From the NCBI GenBank assembly GCA_009599575.1, contig VWND01000064.1, positions 1,364,001 through 1,428,000 on the forward strand: a stretch of 64,000 nt of DNA, read 5' to 3'. Shown here in pieces: positions 34,701 to 46,311 of the stretch (positions are counted from its first letter, which is position 1; each line of letters starts with the position of its first letter). The notes beneath the pieces are model-generated. The model searched no databases, was not told the DNA's origin, and worked only from the letters and a program-made list of their open reading frames with translations. The DNA is from Blumeriella jaapii (Eukaryota; Ascomycota; Leotiomycetes; Helotiales; Drepanopezizaceae). Made by a program: the position numbers and the translations under genes.

Positions 34701-37462
34701 TTAGACCTCCCAGCCATTTTTGACGCCAACAACGATAAGGACAGCCTGCGAGAGAAAAAGATTAGTTGAGGTCCGGGTAGAGGAGTGGAGGGCTTTGGTT
34801 CCCCTGATGTGGACAGGCTTACAATTGTGGCGATGATGAGTAACCCGACAAGTGACATCCAGCGGTTGAGCCGCCGCCACCACCTGGCGCTCTGATAGCG
34901 ACGCTCGTCCATCGGCCCATGGATGGGGCGGCCGCAGTCGGCATTGTCGCTCCCCTCTTCGGACGAGTCGAGTGCCTCGGGGTCGGGCGGCAGAGGTAAG
35001 AACGCGGCAATCATCCAAGCTGGACGAGGTCAGCCCTGGACACGGCGAGAAGGCTCCACGCGGAGCAGGTGGCGGAGGAACATACCGAAAGGGAATATAA
35101 ATCCCAGAATAAACATTACTATTTGCACATTTTTCCGTCCCCAAATCCCACTTTCTATCGACCAGTTGAGTGATGGCGGATTCCACGCGCCTGGGTGGGT
35201 GGCTCTTCGATCAACACGGAGGTGTGGCGACCACACGCTCGACATGCTCCACGATCGGAAGCCGCGCGTACGCTCTGCCGGGTCATGCTGCACCGGATTC
35301 ACCTCGGTCGGTCGACGCGCGAGGCCCCCGACCGATGCATTCTCGGTCCGAGGTCGCCTTCTCGGGCTGTTTATGTTCTGCGAAAAGTAATCCGGGTTAG
35401 GGGAGCCGCTGACGCTCCTAGTCGAATTGTTGCGGCTGTGTGAGTCTGCGATCGAGCCGCCCGGAGTCCTCAGGTATTGCCTCTCGCCACTTCCGTAGTA
35501 CAGCCGAGCCCAAATGGGGATGGCATGCGGCGATTGGGAACTGTTGGTCATGGAGCTGGTCTCGGAGCGCATGGTCATCGACCGTCCGTTCTCGGAGGAC
35601 GCGCTGCTGAAATATTCCGACAGGCGCCTTCGCAAGGGTCTCGATGGCAAATCTTGCATGTCCGTCACCACGTCCCCGTATTCCTCGTCCCCATCCTCGG
35701 CGATCGGGACCGAGGCGTCGCTGTTGTACGGTCGGTGGCGCATGAATGCCGGCGCGGGTCGGTCAAGAGAGACGCTCCGGGACCTGGAACTAAACTCCGA
35801 TTCCAGTGCGGGAGAGGAAGAGATGCTCAGGACGTGTCGGCTGTTGCGACTGTGAATACTCGGGTATCCGCTGCTCCTCCTGCCATTGTCGCTGCACCAC
35901 GAGCGCGAATTGCGATCGGTTCCCCCTTCCGACTCCGAGAGCACCGTCGACAGCTGCGAGCTCCATACGTGCGGGGTCTCCTGCATGTGTGGCCGCGGTG
36001 GGTGAACCGGAGGCTCCGCCCATGAACTCGCTGCGCGGGTGTGGCGTAGAGCGGGTTGGGGTCTTCGCAAGAGGGAGCTGGGGCCACCAATGGTGCGCAA
36101 GAGGTCCGGTTGGCTGAGGACCGTAGAGATCGATGCCAGCGACGCCGACCGGGCCAGCGACCCAGACCGGGCCAGATACGTCGACCGGAGTGTCTCTCTC
36201 GATCGGGACTTGAAATAGCCGAGCGTCTCGACGGATGGCCGGCTGCGGACGGCGGGCCTCAGGGGAGGGACCACCAGCGACTCCTGCGAATAGGTGCCCG
36301 GCGGCGCGAGATCCACGTACGAGTTGGCGACCAAAATGTCACGGTAGAGATCGGAATTGTCGTTCTCGGATGTGGCAGTCTGCGGACGGTAGATGACAGA
36401 TCCGGCCGGAGACGACGGTGCGAGCACGTGGTAGTTGGACGCGCTCGAGGAGGGTGAGGCTAAGGCAAGCTCCGACGTGGAAGGAGAGGAGGCTCCGTAG
36501 ACCTTGTAGTTGGTATTCTCGGACGAGGTTGTTCTCGTGTCGGTGGACTGAAAAGAGGGTTGGGCAGAGAGATGCCGCGACGCAGGGCTTTGCGGAACCG
36601 CCGATGTCACTGGCAGCGGTGGCAGCGAGCGGTCGGCCGACGCAGTCGTGGCCGTTCCTTGCTTGGAGTCTGGAGTTTTGGGCACTTTACGGAGACCCCC
36701 GACCAGGCGATAGTCGTCGGGGGGCGAGGTGTTTATATTAAGTGCGGAGAGCGGGGGCTTCTTATTCTTGGACACGGCCGGCGGCGGAGTCGCGGGAATC
36801 TCGGGCGACGAGGGCTCCGGGGGGCATCGAGTGGTTGAATTAGCCTCCGCCGCAGCCCCGGCCGGGTCCAGGGGGGAGGAATCAAGCAATTCCTCCTCCG
36901 TGGGACTCGCGGAGCCTAAGGAGGCCGGCGATCTCGCACCCTCATCTTCGCGATGGGCATTGTCTTGCACGGGGAGCAGGGAGAAGGTCTTCTGGTCCGA
37001 GTGAACCTGGAGACGTTTCCGGGAGGGCTTCTTGGGCAAAGTTGCCAATCTCGACGGGCTCGGACGGCGGGGTGGCAGAGGTGCCAGTTGGGGCGATGAC
37101 GACGGAGAGACGTCTGGTTGCCGCCGCCCTCCAGTCGCTTGGGGCCGATGAAACCGCTCGTCGGATAACGGTGATGGTAACGATGGGGATGGACATGCCA
37201 GCGGCCGAGCGCCCTGGCCGTGCCCCTGACCCACCCCATCATTTCCTGTGGGCGGGTCGAGCACATGGCAGGGGCGCGTGGGCAGCGGCGTCCGCGAATA
37301 GACTTCGTCGTCGTCGCGCCGCTCTGGTGCGTGAGCGCTGGTCGGCCTCGTCGCCGTCCCGAGCAGCTTCGGCGGCGTCGAGGGGACGAGCCGGATGCGG
37401 GCGAGCGCGTTTTGCCGCGCCGGACTCTGCTCGCGCAAGACGCGTCGCTGCGCGTCCGACAT
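34701..37462 (-). CDS. serine-rich protein with C-terminal membrane anchors
   Basis: Three exons on the minus strand (37462-35086, 35019-34823, 34745-34701) give 872 residues. The first 760 or so are disordered, rich in Ser, Pro and Arg, with many RxxS-type sites, suggesting a heavily phosphorylated cytosolic region. The C-terminus has two hydrophobic segments: VQIVMFILGFIFPF|AWMIAAFLPLP, formed across the first intron, and MSLVGLLIIATI|AVLIVVGV, formed across the second. Between them is ERRYQSARWWRRLNRWMS, a motif I associate with a conserved but uncharacterised fungal 'serine-rich protein' family. Both splices are supported by building continuous membrane helices. The function is unknown. 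Confidence 0.8.
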
Positions 37463-37650
37463 GTGTGTGGGCGTGGGTGTGCTGTGATTAGGCGTCTTCG
37501 TATTATATCGTGGGGGCAGGCTTTTCGTGGATCAATCTTCGATTCGAGCAGTCGTGCGGCTGACCAGCAAGCCGTGTCATCCCGAGAGCAGCGAGCGCGG
37601 CAAGATGTTCCACGTTCGGTGGGAGGGAGTCCCGGGGGGGGAAGAGGGTA

Positions 37651-37812
37651 GTTGTAGTCGTAGTCGTAGTCGTAGTAAGAGTCGTAGTCGTAGTCGTAGT
37701 CGTAGTAATAGTAATAGTAATAGTTGTAGTCGTAGTAATAGTAATAGTAGTAGTAGTAGCGATAGTAGTTGTAGTAGTAGCAGCAGCAGCAGTAATAGTA
37801 ATAGTAAGTAGT
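37651..37812 (+). repeat. GTA/GTC imperfect trinucleotide microsatellite
   Basis: Roughly 160 bp of GTA, GTC, ATA and GCA triplets in changing blocks. It lies about 190 bp upstream of the serine-rich gene's start codon. Confidence 0.9.
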
Positions 37813-39206
37813 TGTGGTAGTAGTCGCAGAAGTAATAGTAGTAGCAGCAGCAGCAGCAGCGAGAGTGTCGTATCATGCAAGAAAAAAAACGAGGGTTGGC
37901 GAGGATCGCACGGGAGAGGCGTCGGTCGTCTCGCCTTCGCGGATCTCCAGGTCGTCGAGAGGTCCAGCGTGCAGAGATGGTGGATTAAACATTCATGCCG
38001 GTCGTGAAGGCAGCCGCCGCACCGCAAAGAAACAAAAACGAAAACGAGAGGTCGGCGGCGGCGCGTGGGCGGCGGTGGTTCGTCGTCGTGGGCGCGCAGT
38101 ATGGAATAGATGGGTGCTGGGCCCCCAGCGCCGCGAGGGGGCGGGTCGCAAAGCGCCGTGGGGTGGCCTCGACGGCGTGCGGGTGAGGGGAAAGGGGAAG
38201 GGCGAGGAAGAACGGGAGAATGGGAGAATGGGAGAATGGAAGAATGGAAGGGCGCGAAGAAAGGCGACAAGCTCGACGGCGCGGCCGCTGCGAGGTTGGC
38301 GGCGGCAACGGTCTGGTTTTGAGGCGGCGCGACGGCGCCCTTCCCGGACGCTTCTGCAGACGAGCCTGCAGACAGATGATGGTGGCTTGCCGCTTGCTCG
38401 TGCTGCCGTGCGCTGGCAGATTGACATACGGGACCTGCAGTAGCTGCGGTATCGCAGGGACGGTCGGGACGGTATGTTTGTAAGTGTGTGGTGTTTGTTT
38501 GTATTTGTGTATGTATGTAGGTAAGTACAGTATGTATGAACATATACACAGTCCCGTAGATACCACATCCCATCCAGACCGTAGACACCGTATCTCCCCA
38601 TCTCCCCATCTTCCCATCTCCCGTCCCCCCCCTCCCCGAGATGGCCTCACGGCGTCGTGGCCTCTAGCGTCGTCGCGTATCTGCAGGTCTCTGCACCTTT
38701 CCAGGAGAAGAAAGCTCTTGAAAGCTCTTGAATGGGATCTGCGGTGCAGCTGCAAAGTCGGTGAGCCGGTGTACGGTACGGTACGGTACGTGTTGTACCG
38801 TACAGAACAGGACTGCATCTCCCGTCCGACACCACACCGTACCGTAGGTAAGGTAGATACAGTACCGTCTTTTCGCGACCGTCTGATATTGCAGGACGGT
38901 CTGAAATGATGGCAGGACAGGACGGTACTGGCCATGCTGTACGTGCGCGGGCCAGGGCACCGCCATCCGCACAGATATCCCATTTGTACTGTCGGACGGT
39001 GCTGTCGACGAGCGCGATCCCTCGTTAATCTGCGCTGTTATGCGCGCGTCGATTGCTGAAAGTTCTGGCCGCCAAGTGCTTGTTGGCATTGCAGTGGATG
39101 ATGACCTCATCTCGCCCGGCACAGGAGAAACATTCGACCGTCCCCGAGACACACTACGGAAGTCTCGCTCGGATGGATCCTTGTACTAAGCAGGATATCC
39201 TGAACT

Positions 39207-39318
39207 ATGTACAGTAAATACAGTATGTACTGTACGGTACGACTGTACTGTATATACTGTATGTATTGTACATACTGTACATACTGTACATACTGTAAAT
39301 ACTGTATAAACTGTACTA
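39207..39318. repeat. TACTGTA palindrome array
   Basis: Successive near-copies of a CATACTGTA-type 9-11-mer, many self-complementary (TGTACAGTA, GTACTGTAC). The whole tract could fold into several hairpins or a cruciform. Confidence 0.8.
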
Positions 39319-39901
39319 TAGTCGTTCTCGCTCCACCATATTTTGTACACAGTACACATACTACACACAGTACCGACCACTCCGCCATCGGCACCGTGAC
39401 GGGAAAAGCCACGGCACCGAGAAGAGAAAGTCGTGACGCCGTGGCATCCTCCTCCCCGGGCCTCTTGTCTTGTCCTCATCTCGCCTTCACGCCTCCCCAC
39501 CTGATGCCGCGTACAGTACGTACTGTACAGTACTGTACTGTACGGTACGGTACTGTACGGTACTGCCTGCGCCTGGGACAACCGACCATGTAGCGAGCCA
39601 GTGTCAACAAAACGTCGAACGCCTGGTCAAGAGGACGGGGAGAGATGCCCTCGTCTTGTCCAAGAGAAAGCACGTAAACATCACCTGCGTAACGCGGTAG
39701 AGAGCAGTACAGTACAGTGCCATGCGAACGACCCTGAACGAACATTCAATCAACCGCGACGAACACGATCGAACGCCTCGTGGTATCAAGCGATGTACAT
39801 TCCTCTCTCTCTCCCTTTTTCTTCCCTTGCCCTCCCCTTCAACTCTCTCTCTCCCTCTTCGTGCTCTCTTCCCTCCACATTCAAAAGTGGCCTCACATAT
39901 C

Positions 39902-41313
39902 ATGCCCGCCGCGTCGGATATGGCTCCCGTCGGCATCTACTCGCGTCTCAAATCCTTCTACGCCGGCTCCAAGATGGGTCCGTCACCTCCATCCCCATCC
40001 CCATCCCCATCCCCATCCATGCCGACGCCACTAACACATCGCATCTCACCCCCAGAGCCCGAACTCGCTCCTCCAATCAGCACCGCATCAGCCATCGCAC
40101 TACTCGTACGTGCCTCCATCCCTCTCCTCTCCATCCTCGCCATCCTCTCCCCTCCTCTCCTCTCCTCTCCCCTCCTCTCCTCCCCTCTCCTCTCCTCTGC
40201 CTCCTCGTCCACTCATCCAAACGCCAGGTCCTCTACACCGTCCTCTACGTCGCGCCCTTCTACCTCAGCCCGACGACGCGACCCTCGCCACTCCTCTCCC
40301 GCGATGCCCCCTCCGTGATCCGCGGCCGCATCCGCTCCGTGACGCTGACCTGCGTCCTCTGCTCGCTCGCGACCTTCCTCCTGCTGTGCGCCTCCTCCTC
40401 CCCCTCCGCCGCCGCCCTCCACCCTCGCGATGCGCTCCACCACATGGGCTACTACCCCCTCGGCCTCATCGAGGCAGCCAAGTGCCTCCTGCTCACGGCC
40501 TTGCTGTTCCTAGGACCGCTGTTCGAGGCCGGGGTCGCAGAGGGAGAATGGAGGCGCTGGGTCAGGGGGAGCGGCGCACATGAGGTGTTCAGCTCGTGGA
40601 TCGGCTACCGGAACTACGTTGCTGTGAGCTCCCCCCCTTGCCCCTCACGACATCTCACCCCCCCCGACGTGCTGTCTCTCGGCTGTCTCTCTCCCCCATC
40701 TGAGGATGAGACGAGACCTGCGATAGGACAGAAACTCTGATACCTGCCCTACCGGTACTGGTGGCTGATCCGGGACGCGCAACGGCAGGGCCCCATCACG
40801 GAAGAGGTCCTCTTCCGCTCGACGGCGGTGCCGCTCCTCCTTCTCGCGCGCACGCCGACGGCGGCCCTCGTCTTCCTCACGCCCGTCGTCTTCGGCCTGG
40901 CCCACATCCACCACTTCTACGAGTTCCGCCTCACGCACCCCGAGACGCCGCGGCTCGTCGCCGTGCTGCGCTCTCTCTTCCAGCTGCTCTACACCACGCT
41001 GTTCGGCGGCTACGCCACCTTCCTCTACCTGCGCACCGGCAGCCTGCTGGCCGTCGTGCTCGTGCACGCCTTCTGCAACTGGCAGGGCTTTCCGCGCCTG
41101 TGGGGGCGCGTCACGGCCGGCGAGGCCCTCGGGGGCGCGAGGGAACGCGGCGACGGCAAGCGGAGCGAGGATGCGCGGGGCCGGCCGGCTGAGGGCCGAC
41201 TCGCGGTCGGCTGGACGGTCGCGTACTACGTCTTGTTGGTGGGGGGCGCCGTGGCTTGGTGGAGGTATCTGTGGGTCTTGACGGCGAGTGACTGGGCCTT
41301 GACGAAGTTCTAG
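39902..41313 (+). CDS. RCE1: CAAX prenyl protease 2 (RCE1), ABI family
   Basis: ER-membrane endopeptidase that removes the -AAX tripeptide from prenylated proteins such as Ras and fungal pheromones. Four exons (39902-39977, 40056-40105, 40228-40623, 40789-41313) give 348 residues. The catalytic text is GPITEEVLFRS (Glu-Glu pair), FGLAHIHHFYEF, and HAFCNWQG, each within or beside hydrophobic helices. The third intron (40624-40788) was placed so that RNYVA joins GPITEEV. A short open stretch just before this acceptor (YWWLIRDAQRQ) follows an in-frame TGA and was left in the intron. An insert rich in Arg, Gly and Glu before the last membrane helix is unlike the yeast enzyme. The exon after the first intron is only 50 nt. 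Confidence 0.9.
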
Positions 41314-41618
41314 AGGAAACGGTGTGGAAAAAGAGAGTCTGGAAAATGTCTTTGGATCGCGGGGAGATGTCTAGAGGAATCGATGGGTGGCCAAAGGTCC
41401 CTACGAAGCACGCGAGAAGCAGTTTTTCCTTAATGAAACCAACAACCGCGCTTCATTCAGCATCTTTTCTTTCCCAGCGCGTCGTCTCTGATCACCGCCA
41501 TCCACCGCTCACACATACACTACGTTCTCGAGACGACCACGAGCGCTCGTTCCACCACCCCCCTCCCCCGCTCTACCACCAGCACGTGCCCTTCAAATCC
41601 AGCAGCCTTCGCCCTCAT

Positions 41619-43485
41619 CTACGACACCCCCTTCACACCCCCCTTCCGCTGCCTGGCCTCCACCTCCGCCTTGACCTCCGACATCAGCTCATCCAAATCC
41701 TTCTCCGGCTCGCTCGGCAGGCCCAGAATCGGCTCCTCCCTGCTCGCCGCGCTCTCCCGACTCTGCGGCGGGCCCGCCGTGCCCGCCGCTCTCTTCTTCA
41801 GCCTCTTGACCAGCAAGGCCTTGGCTGGCGAGGCGAAGAAGGCCGTGGCGAGAGCCGTGCCGACGACGCCGTAGAAGTAGACACGGGCCCAGACGAGGAA
41901 GGAGGCCGGCAGGCTGAGGAGCACGAAGGGGGCCGTGACGAAGGAGAAGGAGAGCTGCGTGATGAGGTAGGAGAGGATGTCGTAGTAGATCTTGTGCGGA
42001 GTGGGCTGCGTGGTTTGGGGGTCCAGGAAGAAGGGGCGCAGGTAGCGGCGGCAATCTGTGATTTCGGTCAGTACGAGGTGCTGGCTCGCCATACCTGCAG
42101 ATGTGGGGGAAGGCGCTCTCACTCTTTGCAACGGTCTGCACGAAGCTTGCGAGTATGAATGTTAGGTAGTAGCCGGGGTAGAACCCGTGCCAGAATGCAC
42201 TGGTAGCGAAGGTGGCCATGCTGGCTCGGAAACCAGGTTTCTTGCCGCGCGGCGTGACGCGCAGGTAGATGTAGTTCCGGAGCCAGTTGTTGGTGTTGAT
42301 GTTCCAATTACCCAGGTAGGCCCGAGTATTCTGGGCGGACTCGACCCCCCAAGGGTTGACGTTTTGAAGTCGATCCCAGGATACCCTCCCCGTCACCGGA
42401 TCGATTCCCTTATAGCCGAGGCCAGAAAGGATGCAAGCGCCTTCTGTCAACGCCCAGACGCCGTAATACTTCAGTCTCGATGTGAAACCAAGCATGTGGA
42501 GTACCCATATCCGGTGGGCCAATCCATATGTCACGTATTCGTCGCCAGTCAAGAGGTCGGGATAGTACCAGCCACTAAGCTTCAGGAACAGGACAATCCA
42601 GAAGATGCCCGTGGCAGCTTTCCATGCAGCTGGGGTTCCACTTCGAGGGATTTTTCTCTTCTTGCGCGTCGGGGCCTTTTTGGAAGGGTCGACTCCTGCT
42701 GGAACTTCGAACATGGTGGTCTCGATCCAGCGCCTGTAATCGACATAATCGAAAGCTGGCCCAGCAAAAAGCGACGGGAAGAAAAGTACATAGCCAGCGT
42801 AGTCGAGGACGCCCGGAAGTTTCTTGAGTGCCTTCTCTTTCTGGAAGTCGGAAAGCTCCTCGTCTGGCAGTCGGCCATCGGCCACGTTCCAGCAGAAAGC
42901 CGTGAGCTTCATCACGAGAACCATTTGGGCGCCAGTGATGTCCACTAACCCGGCGTCGTTCGCCCACTGGCGCGAAAGCTGGTTGATGGACATGTGTGCC
43001 ATGAGGAATACGAAGCCGATCCATGGCATGAATGGGCCTTGAACATGTTGGGCGATGGAATAGGCTCCGATGGAGCTTATGGCCAGAGTTCTGACACCGG
43101 TCCACAGGTCGAAAAGACCCACCAGGTAGAACGAGGAGACCCTGAAATCATCAGCAGATTTCCAAGACCATCTTTTTGTTCGTTTGAGATCTACCCAACA
43201 ATAAACAAGTTCTTGAGGTATGGTTTCTCATCCGGTACCCGCTTGAGAAGCGCCGCAAGGGGGTACGAGAGCAAAAACGTGGTGATGAGTTTTACTGCCA
43301 ACCTGTCAACCAGTCGTCCATAACATTTGAATGAAGCCGGGAGCAATGAGTCTATTCCAACTTACATTCATCCGTAGAGGCTCCCAACATGCCGGCGACA
43401 TACTGGAAGGCTGATCGACGTCAGACGCGGCCGCATTGAACAGGTTCTGGCTGCTCAACTTACGGACGTTTATGTAGGGCAACAT
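41619..43485 (-). CDS. ALE1: lysophospholipid acyltransferase ALE1 (MBOAT family)
   Basis: Membrane-bound O-acyltransferase that re-acylates lysophospholipids in the ER (Lands cycle). Five exons on the minus strand (43485-43464, 43410-43366, 43294-43195, 43141-42123, 42055-41619) give 540 residues. The rebuilt N-terminus reads MLPYINVPFQYVAGMLG and continues STDELKLITTFLLSYPLAALL, as in the family. Other marks are LFFPSLFAGPAFDYVDYRRW, NINTNNWLRNYIYLR and the MBOAT histidine motif SAFWHGFYPGYY. Many hydrophobic segments run through the protein. The C-terminus is long, polar and Lys/Glu-rich (EPEKDLDELMSEVKAEVEARQ), facing the cytosol in the family. The 22-nt and 45-nt first exons are supported only by fit to family sequence and splice motifs. 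Confidence 0.9.
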
Positions 43486-44137
43486 TGTGCCAGATCGAGA
43501 CAATCGACAAGTCGCAGCCTGCAAAGACACCGATGTGGTCCAGGGTGTTATAAGATCTCCACCGAGGGACCAGAGCTTAAGTTACGATAAGTTGTGGGCG
43601 CGTAGAGTATGATCTTCTGGTCCAAGTCAAGCATGGGCTCGCTTCACAATGCCAAGAGGTTTGCCGCCAGGCGGACATCGTAGGCACGTGCCGCCACGCT
43701 AATCCGTAGCTACAGTACTGTACAGCAAAGGTATCGATCGCATACTGAACTGTATCACAGGTGAAGTCTGGCTGATCTATTCATTCTCGACTTGAAATCC
43801 TTGACCCCTTTCAAATCCTGCTGTTCTATCACAGACTTGCTTCACCCAACGTCACGTTCGAGGGGTCACCGCATCGATGGATATGTGAGCTTTCGATCGC
43901 GTTCTCCAGTAAACCACATCCCTACCTTGTACCAGCTCGACCCCTCCACCACAATTCTCGACGCCAGATCCACAACGCTCGTTCAATCGCATCCAGCAGA
44001 AGTCCCACGGAAGGGTACATACTATTGGATCACAGCTACATCTCTGGAAAGGGTCATTTCGGCGATCACGAAACTCTCAGCCGGAGGAGGCAGCATCGGT
44101 TCTGAAGACATGATCATACTACCCGGACCTTAACACC
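43486..44137. other. divergent promoter region ALE1/VPS45
   Basis: 652 bp between two divergent start codons. It includes a CAGTACTGTACAG palindrome (43713-43725). An open frame at 43792-44133 ends just before the VPS45 start and shows no domain, so it is treated as 5' UTR. Confidence 0.5.
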
Positions 44138-45971
44138 ATGGACGTTGTACAGGCGGTGTCGGGGTACATCTCCAAGATGGTGTCTACGGGAGACAGCGCG
44201 TCTGGGACTCCTTCAGCGAAGATGAAGATCTTGCTGCTGGACAGCGACACGGTGTCCATCGTCTCCACAGCTATCACACAGTCTGCCTTGTTAAACCACG
44301 AGGTCTACCTGATAGACAGGTTAGACAACCAGAATCGGGAGAAGATGCGGCATTTGAGATGCCTCTGTTTTGTGCGGCCTTCTGCGGACTCGATACAATT
44401 CCTCATCGACGAGTTTCGGGAGCCCAAGTATGGCGAATACAACATATACTTTAGTAATGTGGTCAAGAAGTCATCCTTGGAGCGTTTGGCGGAGGCAGAT
44501 GATCACGAAGTTGTGAAGCTGGTGCAGGAACATTTTGCGGATTACATTGTGGTCAACCCGGACTTGTTTACTCTAGACCTGGCATTTCCCCGACAGCGAC
44601 TATGGAGCACAAGCCCTGATATGTGGAATACGGATGCTTTGCAACGAACGACGGAAGGATTAATTGGTGTTCTGCTTTCTTTGAAGAAGAAGCCTCTCAT
44701 CAGATATGAGAAGAACAGTCTGCTAGCGAAGAAACTGGCTACGGAGGTTCGCTACAACATAACGCAGGAAGATCAGTTATTCGACTTCAGAAAGGTCGAC
44801 ACGCCCCCAATACTGCTGATACTAGACCGGAGAGACGATCCCATCACACCCCTTCTGACACAGTGGACATATCAGGCAATGGTTCACGAATTACTAGGCA
44901 TACACAAAGGCCGTGTTGACCTCAGCGATGTTCCTGGTATCAGGCCAGAGCTGAAAGAGGTTGTGCTGGCTCAAGACCAGGATCCATTCTTCAAAAAGAA
45001 CATGTACCTCAACTTTGGAGATCTTGGTGGAAACATCAAGGAATACGTCGAGCAGTACCAATCAAAGACAAAGAATAGCTCCAATATTGAGTCTATTGAA
45101 GACATGAAACGATTCATTGAGGACTATCCCGAATTCCGAAAGCTGTCTGGCAACGTGAGTAAGCACGTCACTCTTGTTGGCGAGTTGAGTAGAAAGGTTG
45201 GCTCAGAAAATCTGCTCGAGGTCAGTGAAGTGGAGCAAAGTCTAGCATGCAATGACAACCATGCTGGCGATCTAAAGGTGCTTCCCGCTCGATTCTACTT
45301 GGCGTTTATATCAAGCTAATACCTTTCAGAACGTCCAAAGGCTCATCCAATCGCCCGCTGTTACAGCCGACTCCAAGCTCCGCCTCGTAGCGCTCTACTC
45401 GTTGCGCTACCAGAGGCACCCTAGCAACGCTGTACCAATCCTAGTCGACCTCCTCGCCGCCGCTGGCAACGTACCTCAGCGGCGGATCGACCTTATCGCC
45501 AAACTCCTCATCTACCACGCATCGCTCCAGCAAGCGCAGACCAGTGGTGGCATTTCCGACATGTTCGAATCGGCGGGAATCTTCTCCGGCGCCCGAGACC
45601 GGTTCAAAGGCCTCAAAGGCGTTGAGAACGTGTACACCCAGCACTCACCACGCCTAGAACTTACGCTTCAGAACCTCATCAAGGGTCGTCTGAGGGAACA
45701 GCAGTACCCATTCGTCGAGGGCGGCGGATCTACCCGTGACAAGCCGCAGGACATCATCCTCTTCATGATTGGAGGCGTCACGTTCGAAGAGGCGAAAACG
45801 GTGTCCCAGATCAACGCTTCTTCACCGGGAGTTCGTATCGTGCTGGGCGGGACATCGGTGCACAATAGCACTACTTTCCTGGAGGAGATGGAGGATGCAG
45901 TAGGGTCGTGGCCAGAGCCCCCGCCCACTACTGCTGCGGGCAGGCTACGGAAGGAGACGGGGAGAAGGTGA
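44138..45971 (+). CDS. VPS45: VPS45, Sec1/Munc18-family vesicle fusion regulator
   Basis: SM protein that binds the Tlg2-type syntaxin and controls SNARE assembly at the trans-Golgi/endosome. Two exons (44138-45277, 45330-45971) give 593 residues. Marks include KMKILLLDSDTVSIVSTAITQSALLNHEVYLID, the RCLCFVRPS strand, LLILDRRDDPITPLLTQWTYQAMVHELLGI (the SM signature) and the C-terminal FMIGGVTFEEAKTVSQIN and GVRIVLGGTSVHNSTTFLEEM. The intron has a weak donor (GTGCTT) and a TTTCAG acceptor; it joins AGDLK to NVQRLIQSP. A short insert near the start (STGDSASGTPSA) lengthens the N-terminus slightly. No membrane segment is present, as expected. Confidence 0.94.
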
Positions 45972-46311
45972 TCCGGTGTTTATGGAAGGTTTGGGGAGCT
46001 TGGAGTTTGGTGGAGTATGTAGAGGCATATCATGACAGACAGCAATGCACGGCTCAACCCACGGAGATTTCGGCTGAAATCCACAACACCCGATCCAAGC
46101 TATTCCAATGTTTGGTCCTGAACCCGAAACCTGGAATGACAGAGGTAAAAGGGGAGGTTCTTCCGAGCCAGAGTTATCATTCAGAGCATAGTCCCTACGA
46201 AGATACTCACCAATCGCCAAGAACAGTTCACCACAAATCCTAGTCCTCAGGAGCCTCGAGACCCCCTTCTATTCTCTCCGTGTACCTTGGTTTCGCCCAC
46301 TCGCTAACCAT
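45972..46311. other. convergent intergenic region, no gene seen
   Basis: Between the stop codons of VPS45 (+) and the FAD oxidoreductase (-). Only short overlapping frames occur. Confidence 0.5.

Larger units (their letters stand above)
37463..39901. other. divergent intergenic region, repeat-rich
   Basis: A 2.4-kb region upstream of both the serine-rich gene (-) and RCE1 (+). It contains a GTA/GTC trinucleotide microsatellite (37651-37812), GGGAGAAT repeats (38215-38250), GTACGGTAC runs (38770-38806) and a dense array of TACTGTA-type palindromes (39207-39318, 39512-39565). Long overlapping frames on the minus strand (37503-38983) come from the microsatellite and a GC-rich stop-poor stretch, and are not gene-like. 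Confidence 0.55.

Noticed and set aside
37503..38983. Long overlapping minus-strand frames of up to 368 codons upstream of the serine-rich gene
   Set aside because: They run through a trinucleotide microsatellite, giving Thr/Leu runs, and through GC-rich stop-poor DNA. Several frames are open at once and none shows a domain or splice logic.
40741..40788. YLPYRYWWLIRDAQRQ as an extra part of RCE1
   Set aside because: It is in frame with the next exon but preceded at once by TGA, and joining NYVA directly to GPITEEV matches the family better.
43792..44133. A 113-codon frame ending just before VPS45
   Set aside because: It has no domain, is in the expected leader of VPS45 and cannot be joined in frame with it by an obvious intron.
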